A stretch of DNA of 64,000 bases. It comes from Paracidovorax oryzae ATCC 19882 (GTDB lineage: Bacteria > Pseudomonadota > Gammaproteobacteria > Burkholderiales > Burkholderiaceae_C). Within the stretch, counting starts at the first letter, position 1; the number at the start of each line of letters is the position of its first letter. Both the position numbers and the translations under genes were made by a program. The DNA is taken from assembly GCF_000687165.1 (NCBI RefSeq), contig NZ_JMKU01000002.1:310001-374000 (forward strand). Direction: 5' to 3'. Positions 7,494 to 16,060 of this stretch are shown here, one piece after another. The notes under the pieces were generated by a model. It ran no database searches and had not been told where the DNA came from. It saw only the letters and a program-made list of their open reading frames with translations.

Positions 7494-9920
7494 TTATTGC
7501 GGGTTGTAGGCGCCTGCGTCGGCGGGCGCCGGTGCGCGTGCCGGGGCCTGCGCGGGCGCCGGGGCCGGCGGCACGAGCGGTATCAGCGGCGCGGGCGGGG
7601 CGCTGCGCACGGCGGGCGCCTTGCCCTGCGGCGTGGCTGCGGGAGCCGATGCGGGTGACGGCGCGAGCGGCGGCAGTACCGGGGCCCCGGATACCGCGCG
7701 CATGACCGTGCTGGGTGCCGGCTGGGTGTTCTGCTGCAGCGCGCGGATGGCCTCGTAGCGGTCCATCATCAGGGCATCGCTGGTGGCCGTGTCCCGGATC
7801 ACCACCGGCCGCAGGAAGACCATCAGGTTGGTCTTCTGGCGCCTGCGGTTCTCGTTGCGGAAAAGGCCGCCCACGACAGGCAAATCGCCCATCAGCGGCA
7901 CCTTGTCCTGGCCCATGGAATAACGGTCTTCCAGCAATCCGCCCAGTACGATCACGTTGCCGTCGTTCACCAGCACCGTGGATTCGATCGAGCGCTTGCT
8001 CGTTGTCGGGCCATTGACTGCGTTGGCCGTGCCGTCATTCACTTGCGACACTTCTTGGTATAGAGATAGCTTGACCGTTCCGTTCTCGTTGATCTGCGGG
8101 CGCACACGCAGCATCAGCCCCACGTCCTTGCGCTCCACCGTCGTGAACGGGTTCACGGTGCTGCTGCCCGTGGTGTTGGCATACGAGCCGGTCACGAACG
8201 GAACGTTGTTGCCGATGATGATCTGGGCTTCCTCGTTGTCCAGCGTCATCAAATTGGGGGTGGACAGGACATTGGCGTCCCCCGTGTTCTCGAGGAAGTT
8301 CGCGAGTGCTCCAAGGTAATAGTTGCCATTGATGCGCGGCGCAATGGCGACGTTGAGCCCTTTGCCCAGCCCGGACGCACTGCTGGCGATGCTCGTGGCA
8401 TTCCCGGTGGCAGCAGCCAGCGCAAGGTTGAGGATGTTGGCGTTTCCGCCGGTGGTGGATGCCGAGGAGTTGGTGCCGATGACGCCGATGGTGCCGTTGC
8501 CGTAGTTGCCCATCACACCCTGCCACTGGATGCCGAATTCGGCCACCTTGTTGGCGGACACCTCGACGATCAGGCTCTCCACCAGCACCTGCGCGCGCCG
8601 GCCGTCGAGTTGGTCGATCACCGCGCGCAGCTGCCGGAACTGCGGCTCGGGCGCGGAGATGATGAGCGAATTGGTGGACGGGTCGGCCTGGATCTGCCCG
8701 CCCGTGGAGGGCTGGTTGCTGTTCGCGCTGTTCAGGCTGCCCGCGCTGCTGCCCAGGCCACCGGCGCTCGAGCTGCCGCCCATGCCGCCGCCCATCCCGC
8801 TGCTGCTGCCGGTCTGCATGAGCCCCGAGCCCGAGAGCCCGGTGGAACCGGTGCCCGAACCGCCGCCGGAGGAGGACGGGCCGGAGGAGGACACGGCACC
8901 TCCGGAGTTGCTGCCCATGGAGGCTGCCAGCGCCGCGCGCAGCGTGGTCGCGAGCTTGGTGGCGTCCGCATTCTTCAGGTACACCACGTGGATGTTGCCC
9001 GACGCTGCCGCACTCCCGACGACCGGCGCCTGGTCGAGCTTGTCCACCAGCGTGCGCACCAGCGCGAGGCGGGCGGGATTGGCGGCGCGCACGATCAGCG
9101 AATTGCTGCGCGGCTCGGGCAGCAGCGTGGTGCGGTAGGCCGTGTCGCTCTGCCCCGGGACGGCGCCGGCCGTGCCCGTCGCGGTGCCGGCCATGCCGGG
9201 CGTGCCGCCCGTGCCCTCCACCAGGCGCGACACCAGGGGCGCGAGCTCGCTCGCCACCGCGTTGCGCAGCGGTATCACTTCCACGTCGCTGGCGTTGGAC
9301 ACGTCCATCGCCGCGACGATGCGCGCGATGCGCTGCAGGTTGTCGGCATAGTCGGTCACCACCAGCGAGTTGTTGCCCGGGTTCACGTTGATCGTGTTGT
9401 TCGGGCTGATGAGCGGGCGCAGCACCGGCACCAGGTTGGCCGCGTTCTCGAAATTGAGCTTGAAGATCTGGGTGACGATCTGCCCGCCGCCCGGCGCGCT
9501 GCCCGAGCCGCCCTGGGTGACCGTCACCGATCCCGACTGCAGCTTGGCGTCCGCTTCGGGAACGACCTTGTAGAGGCCCGCGGACTCGACCACCGTGAAG
9601 CCCTGCAGGCGCAGGGCGGCCAGGAACTGCTGGAAGGCGGCGGCCGGCGGCACCGCCCTTTCCGTGACCAGGGTGAGCTGGCCCTTCACGCGCGGGTCCA
9701 CCACCACATTGCGCCCGGTGATCGTGGCCATGGTGCGGGCCACCGCCTCGATGTCGGCACCGGCGAAGTTCAGCGTCACGGGTTCGCCGGGGCGCACGCT
9801 GGAAGGCGCCGCGCCGGTGGCGGTCTGGGCATTCAGCGGGCCGCCGGCAGCGGCGAGCATGGCACCGGCGGCGATGGCGTGGAGGGCAAACCGCAGGCGC
9901 TGCGAATTCATGGAAGTCAT
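7494..9920 (-). CDS. gspD: Type II secretion outer-membrane secretin GspD
   Basis: GspD forms the outer-membrane channel of the type II system. The 808-residue product starts with a signal peptide ending near PLNAQ, then an N0 domain (about 45-130), N1-N3 repeats and the secretin core with the VPLMGDLPVVGGLF block near residue 675. Two features stand out: a Ser/Gly-rich low-complexity insert at about residues 338-405, between N-domain repeats, and a Pro/Ala-rich C-terminal tail of about 70 residues. There is no lipobox cysteine. The start at 9920 (a second ATG at 9911) follows gspN by five bases, so the two are coupled. Confidence 0.93.
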   Translation of the reverse strand: MTSMNSQRLRFALHAIAAGAMLAAAGGPLNAQTATGAAPSSVRPGEPVTLNFAGADIEAVARTMATITGRNVVVDPRVKGQLTLVTERAVPPAAAFQQFLAALRLQGFTVVESAGLYKVVPEADAKLQSGSVTVTQGGSGSAPGGGQIVTQIFKLNFENAANLVPVLRPLISPNNTINVNPGNNSLVVTDYADNLQRIARIVAAMDVSNASDVEVIPLRNAVASELAPLVSRLVEGTGGTPGMAGTATGTAGAVPGQSDTAYRTTLLPEPRSNSLIVRAANPARLALVRTLVDKLDQAPVVGSAAASGNIHVVYLKNADATKLATTLRAALAASMGSNSGGAVSSSGPSSSGGGSGTGSTGLSGSGLMQTGSSSGMGGGMGGSSSAGGLGSSAGSLNSANSNQPSTGGQIQADPSTNSLIISAPEPQFRQLRAVIDQLDGRRAQVLVESLIVEVSANKVAEFGIQWQGVMGNYGNGTIGVIGTNSSASTTGGNANILNLALAAATGNATSIASSASGLGKGLNVAIAPRINGNYYLGALANFLENTGDANVLSTPNLMTLDNEEAQIIIGNNVPFVTGSYANTTGSSTVNPFTTVERKDVGLMLRVRPQINENGTVKLSLYQEVSQVNDGTANAVNGPTTSKRSIESTVLVNDGNVIVLGGLLEDRYSMGQDKVPLMGDLPVVGGLFRNENRRRQKTNLMVFLRPVVIRDTATSDALMMDRYEAIRALQQNTQPAPSTVMRAVSGAPVLPPLAPSPASAPAATPQGKAPAVRSAPPAPLIPLVPPAPAPAQAPARAPAPADAGAYNPQ

Positions 9921-9925
9921 AGGGG

Positions 9926-10738
9926 TCAACCCACGGTGATGAGTGAACGGGCGCCCGTGCGCCGTCCGATGATGTTGAGAAGGTTCGAGAGCACGGCTTC
10001 GCGCTCCGGCGCGGCCGTGGCCTCGCCCTCGAAGCGCAGGCGCTGGCCGATCCAGCGGCCGCTGCCGGTGAGGCGCAGCGCGCCGTCCAGCGTCGCGAGC
10101 GACAGCGTGGTCACCTCGCCGCCCTGCAGCGTGAGCCGGTAGCTGCCCATCGGGCGCAGCGTGGACAGGCGCGAGGACATGCCCAGCGCATCCAGCTGCG
10201 CCTGGCCCGCGATCACGACGCGCCCCGCGGCGCTGTCCATCGCCAGGCCTTGCGTGCGCAGCGCCAGGCGGCCCTGGGGCTGCAAGGTGTTGAAGGGGGT
10301 GCCCAGTCCCGACAGCACGGCCGCCGGCCACTGGCTCTGCCCGTCGGCCACGGCCACGTGCACGCCGCCCCAGCGCAGCGCGACGCGGGCCGAGACCGGA
10401 GAGGCCGTGCAGCAGTCCGCACGCACTTGCGCGCGCAGCCCCGTCCAGGTGGGCCGCAGCGTCCAGTGCAACTGCCCGGGCAGCGCCGCGCGGTCGGCAC
10501 TGCCCTGGCCTCCGGTCAGCACCAGCTGCGCCGAGCCGGTCCAGACCGTGCCGCGCGCCTGGGCGAGCAGGACCTGCCCACCGCTGGCACGCTCCACGCC
10601 CGAGGCCAGCCACGCTGCCGGCGCGAAAAGCAGCAGGGTGGGGAGGGCGCCCAGCAGGCAGCCGGCCACGGCCCAGAGGCGTGGGGACCGGGGAGGGCGC
10701 TGCACGCCGGGGCGGATGGGGCGGGTGGTGCGGAGCAC
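9926..10738 (-). CDS. gspN: Type II secretion protein GspN
   Basis: GspN is an accessory inner-membrane component found in some type II systems. The region encodes one N-terminal hydrophobic helix (LWAVAGCLLGALPTLLLF) followed by a periplasmic beta-rich domain with the family stretch ARGTVWTGSAQLVL. No ATG is available; the frame supports GTG at 10738 (270 residues) or GTG at 10705 (259 residues), neither with a good ribosome site. It lies between gspM and gspD in the usual L-M-N-D order of Burkholderiales. The family call is good; the exact start is uncertain. Confidence 0.8.
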   Translation of the reverse strand: MLRTTRPIRPGVQRPPRSPRLWAVAGCLLGALPTLLLFAPAAWLASGVERASGGQVLLAQARGTVWTGSAQLVLTGGQGSADRAALPGQLHWTLRPTWTGLRAQVRADCCTASPVSARVALRWGGVHVAVADGQSQWPAAVLSGLGTPFNTLQPQGRLALRTQGLAMDSAAGRVVIAGQAQLDALGMSSRLSTLRPMGSYRLTLQGGEVTTLSLATLDGALRLTGSGRWIGQRLRFEGEATAAPEREAVLSNLLNIIGRRTGARSLITVG

Positions 10739-10803
10739 GGTGGTCGGGAAGTATCGGGAAAGAGGCCGTTGCAATGGAAATCCGGGATGTCGGGACGGCC
10801 GGC

Positions 10804-11460
10804 CTACCGTGCGGGCAGGGCCAGCACCAGCGTGCCGTCCCAGCGGGGCATGGCGCCCTCTGGCGCTGCCGCAGCCGCCGGCTGGCCAGCTCGGGCGGCC
10901 GCCGTGCCCGGCGCGGCCAGGGTGGCTGCGCGCTGCGGCGAGGTCGGGCCGAGCACCGCCGGCCCGACGGGCTGCGGTGCCGCCGCCGTGCTGCGGGCCA
11001 GCCGCGCCTCGACGGGCACGGTGCGGGCGTTGCTGCGCGCCTGCGACAGCCATTCGGCCACGTGGTCCGCAGGCGCGGCCTTCAGCGTGACCGTCGCGCG
11101 GTCGCCCAGGATGTTGATCTGTGCCTGCGTGCCCAGGCGCTGCGCCAGCGACGTGCGCAGCGCCTGCGATGCGTCGCCGGCCGGTGCGGCGGGAGCGGCC
11201 TGCAACTGCAGGGCTTCCGACTGCAGGGCCTGCATGCGCTGCAACTGGGCGTCCAGTGCGGCATGCTGCGCCGGTGCCTCGCGCAGCGTGCGCAGCGCCG
11301 GCGCCAGCGCCACCCACCAGAGCAGCGCCACCGCCACGACCGTGCCGGCCGCGAGCACCAGCGACTGTTCGCGCGGAGCCAGTGTCTTCCAGCGCGCGCG
11401 CAGCGCTTCGGCGCGGGATGCGGAAGCCGCGGAAGGGGAGGGAGACCGTGCCGGTTTCAT
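10804..11460 (-). CDS. gspM: Type II secretion protein GspM
   Basis: GspM is a bitopic inner-membrane protein that partners GspL in the assembly platform. The 218-residue product has a basic cytoplasmic N-terminus, one membrane helix (about residues 34-52, SLVLAAGTVVAVALLWW), a coiled-coil-like stretch rich in Leu/Gln/Ala (about 60-90) and a small alpha/beta periplasmic domain. The C-terminal part from about 160 is Ala/Pro-rich and ends with DGTLVLALPAR. Its ATG overlaps the gspL stop by four bases, indicating translational coupling. Confidence 0.85.
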   Translation of the reverse strand: MKPARSPSPSAASASRAEALRARWKTLAPREQSLVLAAGTVVAVALLWWVALAPALRTLREAPAQHAALDAQLQRMQALQSEALQLQAAPAAPAGDASQALRTSLAQRLGTQAQINILGDRATVTLKAAPADHVAEWLSQARSNARTVPVEARLARSTAAAPQPVGPAVLGPTSPQRAATLAAPGTAAARAGQPAAAAAPEGAMPRWDGTLVLALPAR

Positions 11461-12707
11461 GGGTGTGCCCCTTCGCGCAGCAGCACCGCGCCGTCCTGCA
11501 GGCTGGCCTGGTAGCCAGCGGCAGCCAGGCGTTCATTGGTCGTGGCCAGTTCCTCGGGCTGCAGCTCGATGCCGCGCAGCCGCAATTCCCCGGGGGCGTA
11601 GTCGATCGCGGTGGGCAGGCGCCCCGCGGGCAGCGCGGCACCCGCGGACGCGAGCATCGGCTCCAGGTCGCGTGCGGAGACCCCGCCCGCCTGCTGCCGC
11701 AGCCGGGCCACTTCGCGTTCCATCTGGACCGGCGCATCGACCACCACCTGCACCTGCGGAAAGGTCTGGGTCAGCGCGTTGCGCACCCCCGCCTGCTTGC
11801 CGGCGAGCGCCTGGCGCTCCTGCCAGGCCCAGGCGTTCAGCCCGACCACCTGCGCCGCCACGCACACGCCCAGGGCCCAGCGCGCAGCCCGCCATTGCGG
11901 CGCCCGTGCGAAGGCGCCGAAGGCCGTCGCCGTCTTGCGCAGCGTGCGCGTGCGGCGGTTGCTGGCGAACTCGAACTGCGCCAGGTCCCATGTGCCGCGC
12001 GCTGCCGCCAGCGCACGCTGGCTTGCCGTGTGCAGTACCGCGGGGCGGCCGGTCATCTGCTCGGCGAGCCGGGCCACTGCCGGCTCCGCCTGCAGGGGAG
12101 GCGGTGCCTCGCCGCCGTCCGCGCCGGCTGCATCGGCAGCGCGCGAGGCGCCCGTGAGCTGGAGGGCTGCAGGCGACAGCGGCAACACGGACGGTACGGC
12201 TTCCGGGCCCTGCCCGGTGGCCACCAGCAGTGGCTCCTCGGGCGTACCGATCACGTAATGCGCAGGCGCCTCCCCGGTGCCCGGCGCGAACTCGGGCACC
12301 ACCCGCTGCACCGGCCGGCCCGCGGCCTCCAGGGCCTGCAGGGCCGCGCGCAGCCAGTTCCGGTCGCATACGGCCACCCAGGCCGGCACGCCCGGCCGCG
12401 CACCCGGCTCCAGCGCGAAATGCAGTTGTGCGGGATCGTCCAGGAGCCGTTCTTCGAGCAGTCCTTCGAGCACCGCGCGCAGCCGCGGCGCCTGCGCGCC
12501 CTGGGGCAGCGTGACGCGCTGCCATGACAGGGCCTGGATCGGCACCACGGCGACCACCTCGCCCGCCCGCCCCGGGTCGGGAAGCAGGGACGCGCGGGCG
12601 CTGTCGTGGCGGGTGGCGGCGTGGCCGTCCGTGGTCAGCGTGTAGCCGTATTCGGTGGCCGGCCCGGGGGCGCTGCCCTGGGGCAGGAAAAGGACGAGGG
12701 TGCTCAT
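11457..12707 (-). CDS. gspL: Type II secretion protein GspL
   Basis: GspL links the cytoplasmic ATPase GspE to the inner-membrane platform. The 416-residue protein has a cytoplasmic actin-like domain (about 1-240), one membrane helix (about 260-285, around RWALGVCVAAQVVGLNAW) and a ferredoxin-like periplasmic domain at the C-terminus. Length and order match the family. It precedes gspM with a 4-base overlap and follows gspK after 62 bases, the largest gap among gspG to gspL. Confidence 0.87.
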   Translation of the reverse strand: MSTLVLFLPQGSAPGPATEYGYTLTTDGHAATRHDSARASLLPDPGRAGEVVAVVPIQALSWQRVTLPQGAQAPRLRAVLEGLLEERLLDDPAQLHFALEPGARPGVPAWVAVCDRNWLRAALQALEAAGRPVQRVVPEFAPGTGEAPAHYVIGTPEEPLLVATGQGPEAVPSVLPLSPAALQLTGASRAADAAGADGGEAPPPLQAEPAVARLAEQMTGRPAVLHTASQRALAAARGTWDLAQFEFASNRRTRTLRKTATAFGAFARAPQWRAARWALGVCVAAQVVGLNAWAWQERQALAGKQAGVRNALTQTFPQVQVVVDAPVQMEREVARLRQQAGGVSARDLEPMLASAGAALPAGRLPTAIDYAPGELRLRGIELQPEELATTNERLAAAGYQASLQDGAVLLREGAHP

Positions 12708-12769
12708 GGGTGGAATTCGCGGGCCATTTTAGGGGCGCTGCATGACGGCAGGTCCGGCGCCTGCGCAGG

Positions 12770-13804
12770 TCATCGTGCGGCGGCGGGGCTCCTCACGAAC
12801 GCGCCGCGCTCGCGCCACAGCGTGCGCGCCGTGGAGCCGGCCTTGTACACCAGCGAGCGCTCCTCCACGACGGTGTCGCCCAGGCGCAGGCGCCCACGCA
12901 CTTCGTAGTACGAGGACATGGTCGAGTGGGTCTCGGGCGGGATCTGCAGGCTGCCGCCCAACTGCCGGGTGGCGTCCGCGGTGGTCTTGAAATGCTGCGA
13001 TTCCCGCGCCTGCACCAGCCGCTGCGCGCCCGCCATGTCCAGCCCTTCGATGCTGGCCTGCAGCACCTGCGCGCTCGCGGTATTGAGGTTGACCGGCGTG
13101 CGCCGCGGCAGCAGGGTCGCATACGGCTCCAGCGCCGCGACCGTGGACGCCGACAGGCCCAGCCACGTGAGCTGCGTGAAGCTGCGGGGCATGAGCGGAA
13201 CGGATGCGAGGTCGGCCGGTGCGGCGGCCGCGGGCGCCGCCGTGCCCGTGGCGGTGCCCGCGCCGGTGTTGCCGGCCCCCGCGGCATTGCTTTGCGCCAT
13301 CGCCTTGCGCAGCCCTTCCGCGAGCTGCTGCAGTTCCTGCTGCGGCAGCCCCAGCGCATCGAACAGTCGGCTGAACTGGCGCAGGGCGGGCGCGGACACG
13401 GCGCCGCCCTCGACCAGGTTGTACGCGTTGAGCCGCGACTGCAGGTCCGTGATCTGCCCCGACAGGAAGGCGTTGGCGGTGTCCGTGCTGGCATCCGGCT
13501 CGGCCGCCGCGCCTTCGGGCCCGGCCGCGAGGAAGGTGGACAGCCGCGCCTCTTCCAGCGGAACGGCCCAGGGTTCCGCGAGGTGGTCCGTGCCGTCCCC
13601 GCCCCGTGCTAACAGGTCTTCGCGCAGGATCAGCCGCGACCAGTCAAGCGCGCCGACCAGCAGCCAGGCCGACTGCACGCGCGCCCGCTCGGCGGATTCC
13701 ACCTCGACGGCGCGCCATTGCTGCCACATCGCCGCTGCCGCGAAAGTGGCCACCAGCGCCACGGTGAGCATCGCCGCGAGGAGCGCCGCCCCATGCTGGC
13801 GCAT
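12770..13804 (-). CDS. gspK: Type II secretion minor pseudopilin GspK
   Basis: GspK is the large minor pseudopilin that caps the pseudopilus tip with GspI and GspJ. The 344-residue product starts with MRQHGAALLAAMLTVALVA, where a short basic leader ending in Gly precedes the hydrophobic pilin helix; unlike other pseudopilins position +5 is not Glu, as is usual for GspK. The globular part contains the PVNLNTASAQVLQA helix-hairpin-helix block near residue 245 and an Ala/Gly-rich loop at about 170-195. The start at 13804 is 29 bases downstream of the gspJ stop. Confidence 0.88.
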   Translation of the reverse strand: MRQHGAALLAAMLTVALVATFAAAAMWQQWRAVEVESAERARVQSAWLLVGALDWSRLILREDLLARGGDGTDHLAEPWAVPLEEARLSTFLAAGPEGAAAEPDASTDTANAFLSGQITDLQSRLNAYNLVEGGAVSAPALRQFSRLFDALGLPQQELQQLAEGLRKAMAQSNAAGAGNTGAGTATGTAAPAAAAPADLASVPLMPRSFTQLTWLGLSASTVAALEPYATLLPRRTPVNLNTASAQVLQASIEGLDMAGAQRLVQARESQHFKTTADATRQLGGSLQIPPETHSTMSSYYEVRGRLRLGDTVVEERSLVYKAGSTARTLWRERGAFVRSPAAAR

Positions 13805-13833
13805 GGCGCCCGTCCTGCCGCCGCCGCGCCGCG

Positions 13834-14682
13834 TCACGACTTGCCTCCGCCATTGGTGGGATTGACCCAGTCCCGGGTGATCGTGCCGGCGAGCGCGCGC
13901 CCCGGCGGCAGCACGATCTGCAGGCGCACTCCGTCGGGAATGTTCGTCGGGGCCGTCGGCCCCATGGTCTGCGGGGTGGGCGCCGTGGCGCTGCTGGACA
14001 GCCCGTTGTACCAGGCCCCGTCGCGGTAGTAGAAAAGTCGCCAGTCCTGCAGCGGCATCAGCACGGTTTCCCCGCGCTCGGCCCCGGCGTTGCCCGCTCC
14101 GCCCGAGCGCGCCCACAGCGCCGCGCGCTGCCAGGCCGTGTTCCATTCGCCCAGCGTGCGCAGCGGAGACGATTGCCAGCGCAGCCACTGGTCCGTGCCG
14201 TTCACCGCGCGCCGGGCCCAGGCCACCACGTAGGCCCCTTCGTCCGGCGTGCCACTGCCCCGCCGCGTCAGGCGCAGCACCTGCCCGTCCCAGTCGATGG
14301 GCGTGGTCTGGTCCATGGCCTGCAGCGCATCCAGGTCCGCGGTCCACTGCGCCAGCGCGGCCTCCACCACCAGCAACTCGTCCCCGCGCGCCCGCGTCTG
14401 CTCCTGTGCCCGCGCCATCCCGTCCAGGCCGCGCCAGCTCATGAGCGCCAGCAGCGACATGATCACGATCGCGACCAGCAGCTCCACCAGCGTGAAGCCG
14501 GCGGCATGGCGCGGAGCGCAGAGGGCAAAGCCATGCCGACGGGGTACGCTACCTGCACGGCCTTCCCTGTCCGAAGGCCGCGGAGCAGGCCATGCCAGCA
14601 GACGCCGTGGATCGGGCTTCGCCCGGCCACTGGCGGCGTCCCCCCCGGGGGGAAGGCGCCGAAGGCGACTCAGGGGGGGCAT
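13834..14682 (-). CDS. gspJ: Type II secretion minor pseudopilin GspJ with unusually long leader
   Basis: The mature part begins with the prepilin motif AAG/FTLVELLVAIVIMSLLAL, cleaved by the GspO/PilD peptidase after G62, followed by a pseudopilin globular domain ending in DWVNPTNGGGKS. Pseudopilin leaders are usually 6-30 residues; here 62 residues lie upstream in the only open frame with an ATG. The start at 14682 forms a TGATG overlap with the gspI stop. About 44 of those residues are encoded by copy A of a dispersed repeat. Two nearer ATGs at about 14541 and 14515 lie in another frame. The real initiation site needs experimental support. Confidence 0.85.
   Translation of the reverse strand: MPPLSRLRRLPPGGDAASGRAKPDPRRLLAWPAPRPSDREGRAGSVPRRHGFALCAPRHAAGFTLVELLVAIVIMSLLALMSWRGLDGMARAQEQTRARGDELLVVEAALAQWTADLDALQAMDQTTPIDWDGQVLRLTRRGSGTPDEGAYVVAWARRAVNGTDQWLRWQSSPLRTLGEWNTAWQRAALWARSGGAGNAGAERGETVLMPLQDWRLFYYRDGAWYNGLSSSATAPTPQTMGPTAPTNIPDGVRLQIVLPPGRALAGTITRDWVNPTNGGGKS
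14551..14681. repeat. Dispersed intergenic element, copy A, inside the gspJ leader
   Basis: About 130 bases match copy B at 34484-34640. The shared core starts ACCTGCACGGCCT, continues through GGCCGCGGAGCAGGCCA and GGGCTTCGCCCGGCCAC, and ends in CAGGGGGG. Short inverted repeats such as GGGCTTCGCCC and CCCCCCGGGGGG suggest a folded RNA or DNA form. Here it overlaps the 5' end of gspJ rather than lying between genes. I believe similar sequences are common between genes in Comamonadaceae. Confidence 0.75.
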
Positions 14683-15077
14683 CAGTACCTCCCCACGATG
14701 GTGGACAGCCGCAGCACCGGCCCCGTGGCATCGAAAACCTGCGCATCGACCCGGCGGAATTGCGGATTGGGCGTCGGCCGCACGGCCACCGCCACGTCGT
14801 AGCGCAATCCAGCCTGCTCGCAGGGCACGGTGCTGTCACCGATGGAGGGCATCTGGCGCGCGAGCCGCACCTTCACGAGTTCGTTCTCCGCGCAAATGTG
14901 CGCGAGCATCACGTCGGCCTGCCGCGCGGCATTGCGGGCCAGCGCCGAAGTGGCCTGCGTGCCGGCCGTCAGCGCGATCGCCACGATGGCCAGGGCCACC
15001 AGGACTTCGACCAGCGTGAAACCCGCGGCCGATGCCTGGCCACGGCACCGGCGCGCGGGGGCCGCCCGCCGGGTCAT
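14682..15077 (-). CDS. gspI: Type II secretion minor pseudopilin GspI
   Basis: GspI is a minor pseudopilin of the tip complex. The 131-residue protein has a 19-residue basic leader ending AAG, then FTLVEVLVALAIVAIALTAG with Glu at +5, and a short globular domain with two conserved-looking blocks, NELVKVRLARQM and a Tyr-Asp-Val-Ala beta strand. Its ATG overlaps the gspH stop by four bases, and its TGA overlaps the gspJ ATG as TGATG, so the three are translated as a coupled unit. Confidence 0.92.
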   Translation of the reverse strand: MTRRAAPARRCRGQASAAGFTLVEVLVALAIVAIALTAGTQATSALARNAARQADVMLAHICAENELVKVRLARQMPSIGDSTVPCEQAGLRYDVAVAVRPTPNPQFRRVDAQVFDATGPVLRLSTIVGRY

Positions 15078-15574
15078 TGCACCGTCTCCGCCGTGAAGGG
15101 GCGCAGGCCGTCGGTCGCCACGCGCACCGAGCGCCCGGGATGGGCCTGGCTCGCGAGCACCACCTGCTGCGGTGGGATCAGCGGTTCGGGGCCCAGCTGC
15201 AGCAGCGCGGGGCCGACCACGTAGGTCGATGGATCGAGCCATGCGCCCGGGGCCGGGTTGCCGGGCAGGCCCTCGAACCGGAAGCTTCCGCCGACGGCAC
15301 GCCAGCGCACCGGCGCACCGGACGCGCGGGACTGGGCCCGGCCCGCCTCCAGCAGCGCGGCGAGGCGCTCGCCTTCGCGCTGCAGGGCCGTCTGGCCGTC
15401 GTCCCGCAGGGCGAAGCCCACCCCGGCAGTGGCGATGGCGATCAGCGAGATCACCACCAGCAGTTCCAGCAGGGTGAAGCCCCGGGCGTCGCGGCATGCG
15501 TTGCCGGGGGCAGGGCCCGTGCCATGGCACGGGCCGCGGTGCCGGCGCTTACTGCCAGCTGCCGATGTCGGCAT
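15074..15574 (-). CDS. gspH: Type II secretion minor pseudopilin GspH
   Basis: The 166-residue protein has a leader of up to 32 residues ending DARG, then FTLLELLVVISLIAIATAG, with Glu at +5, and a GspH-type globular domain. The annotated ATG lies 26 bases inside the 3' end of gspG; no shorter ATG-initiated form keeps the prepilin motif, though a non-ATG start closer in is possible. It is the fourth pseudopilin of the set and is coupled to gspI by a 4-base overlap. Confidence 0.88.
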   Translation of the reverse strand: MPTSAAGSKRRHRGPCHGTGPAPGNACRDARGFTLLELLVVISLIAIATAGVGFALRDDGQTALQREGERLAALLEAGRAQSRASGAPVRWRAVGGSFRFEGLPGNPAPGAWLDPSTYVVGPALLQLGPEPLIPPQQVVLASQAHPGRSVRVATDGLRPFTAETVQ

Positions 15575-16037
15575 TCTTGCCCTCGCCGCCCGACTGCCCG
15601 TCGGCGCCGAAGGACATCACGTCCACTTCGCCCTTGATGCCGGGATTCAGGTACTGGTAGGGCCTGCCCCAGGGGTCGTTGGGCAGCTTCTCGAGATAGG
15701 GGCGCCAGTTGCCCGGGACCGGGCCGTTCGTGGGCCGGGCGATCAGGGCCTGCAGCCCCTGTTCGGCGGTGGGATAGCGCTGGTTGTCCAGGCGGTAGAG
15801 CTTCAGCGCCTGCACGATGTTGGTGATGTCGGTGCGCGCCGCGGTCACCCGCGCATCGTCTGCACGGTCGATCACGTTGGGCACGATCAGGGCGGCCAGC
15901 ACCCCGATGATGACCAGCACGACCATCAACTCGATCAGCGTGAAGCCGCGCGCGATCCGGCTGCGGGCGTTCCTGGCGCGCCGTGCGATGGCGCCTGCGT
16001 TGCGGGAGATCACGGTCTTCTGAAAAGTGGGAGACAT
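15549..16037 (-). CDS. gspG: Type II secretion major pseudopilin GspG
   Basis: GspG is the main subunit of the pseudopilus. The 162-residue product has a 31-residue basic leader ending IARG, the prepilin helix FTLIELMVVLVIIGVLAALI with Glu at +5, and the GspG globular domain with QRYPTAEQGLQAL, NDPWGRPYQY and a C-terminal GADGQSGGEGKNADIGSW calcium-loop region. It is first in the leftward gsp operon and its start codon is 23 bases from that of the divergent gspC, so both promoters must overlap. Confidence 0.95.
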   Translation of the reverse strand: MSPTFQKTVISRNAGAIARRARNARSRIARGFTLIELMVVLVIIGVLAALIVPNVIDRADDARVTAARTDITNIVQALKLYRLDNQRYPTAEQGLQALIARPTNGPVPGNWRPYLEKLPNDPWGRPYQYLNPGIKGEVDVMSFGADGQSGGEGKNADIGSWQ

Positions 16038-16060
16038 ATCCGGTCAATGATAATCGTGAC

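Noticed and set aside
16043..16060. Possible Fur box between gspG and gspC (GTCA...TGAC around AATGATAATC)
   Set aside because: Only half of the Fur consensus matches and there is no iron-related gene; probably chance within the overlapping promoters.
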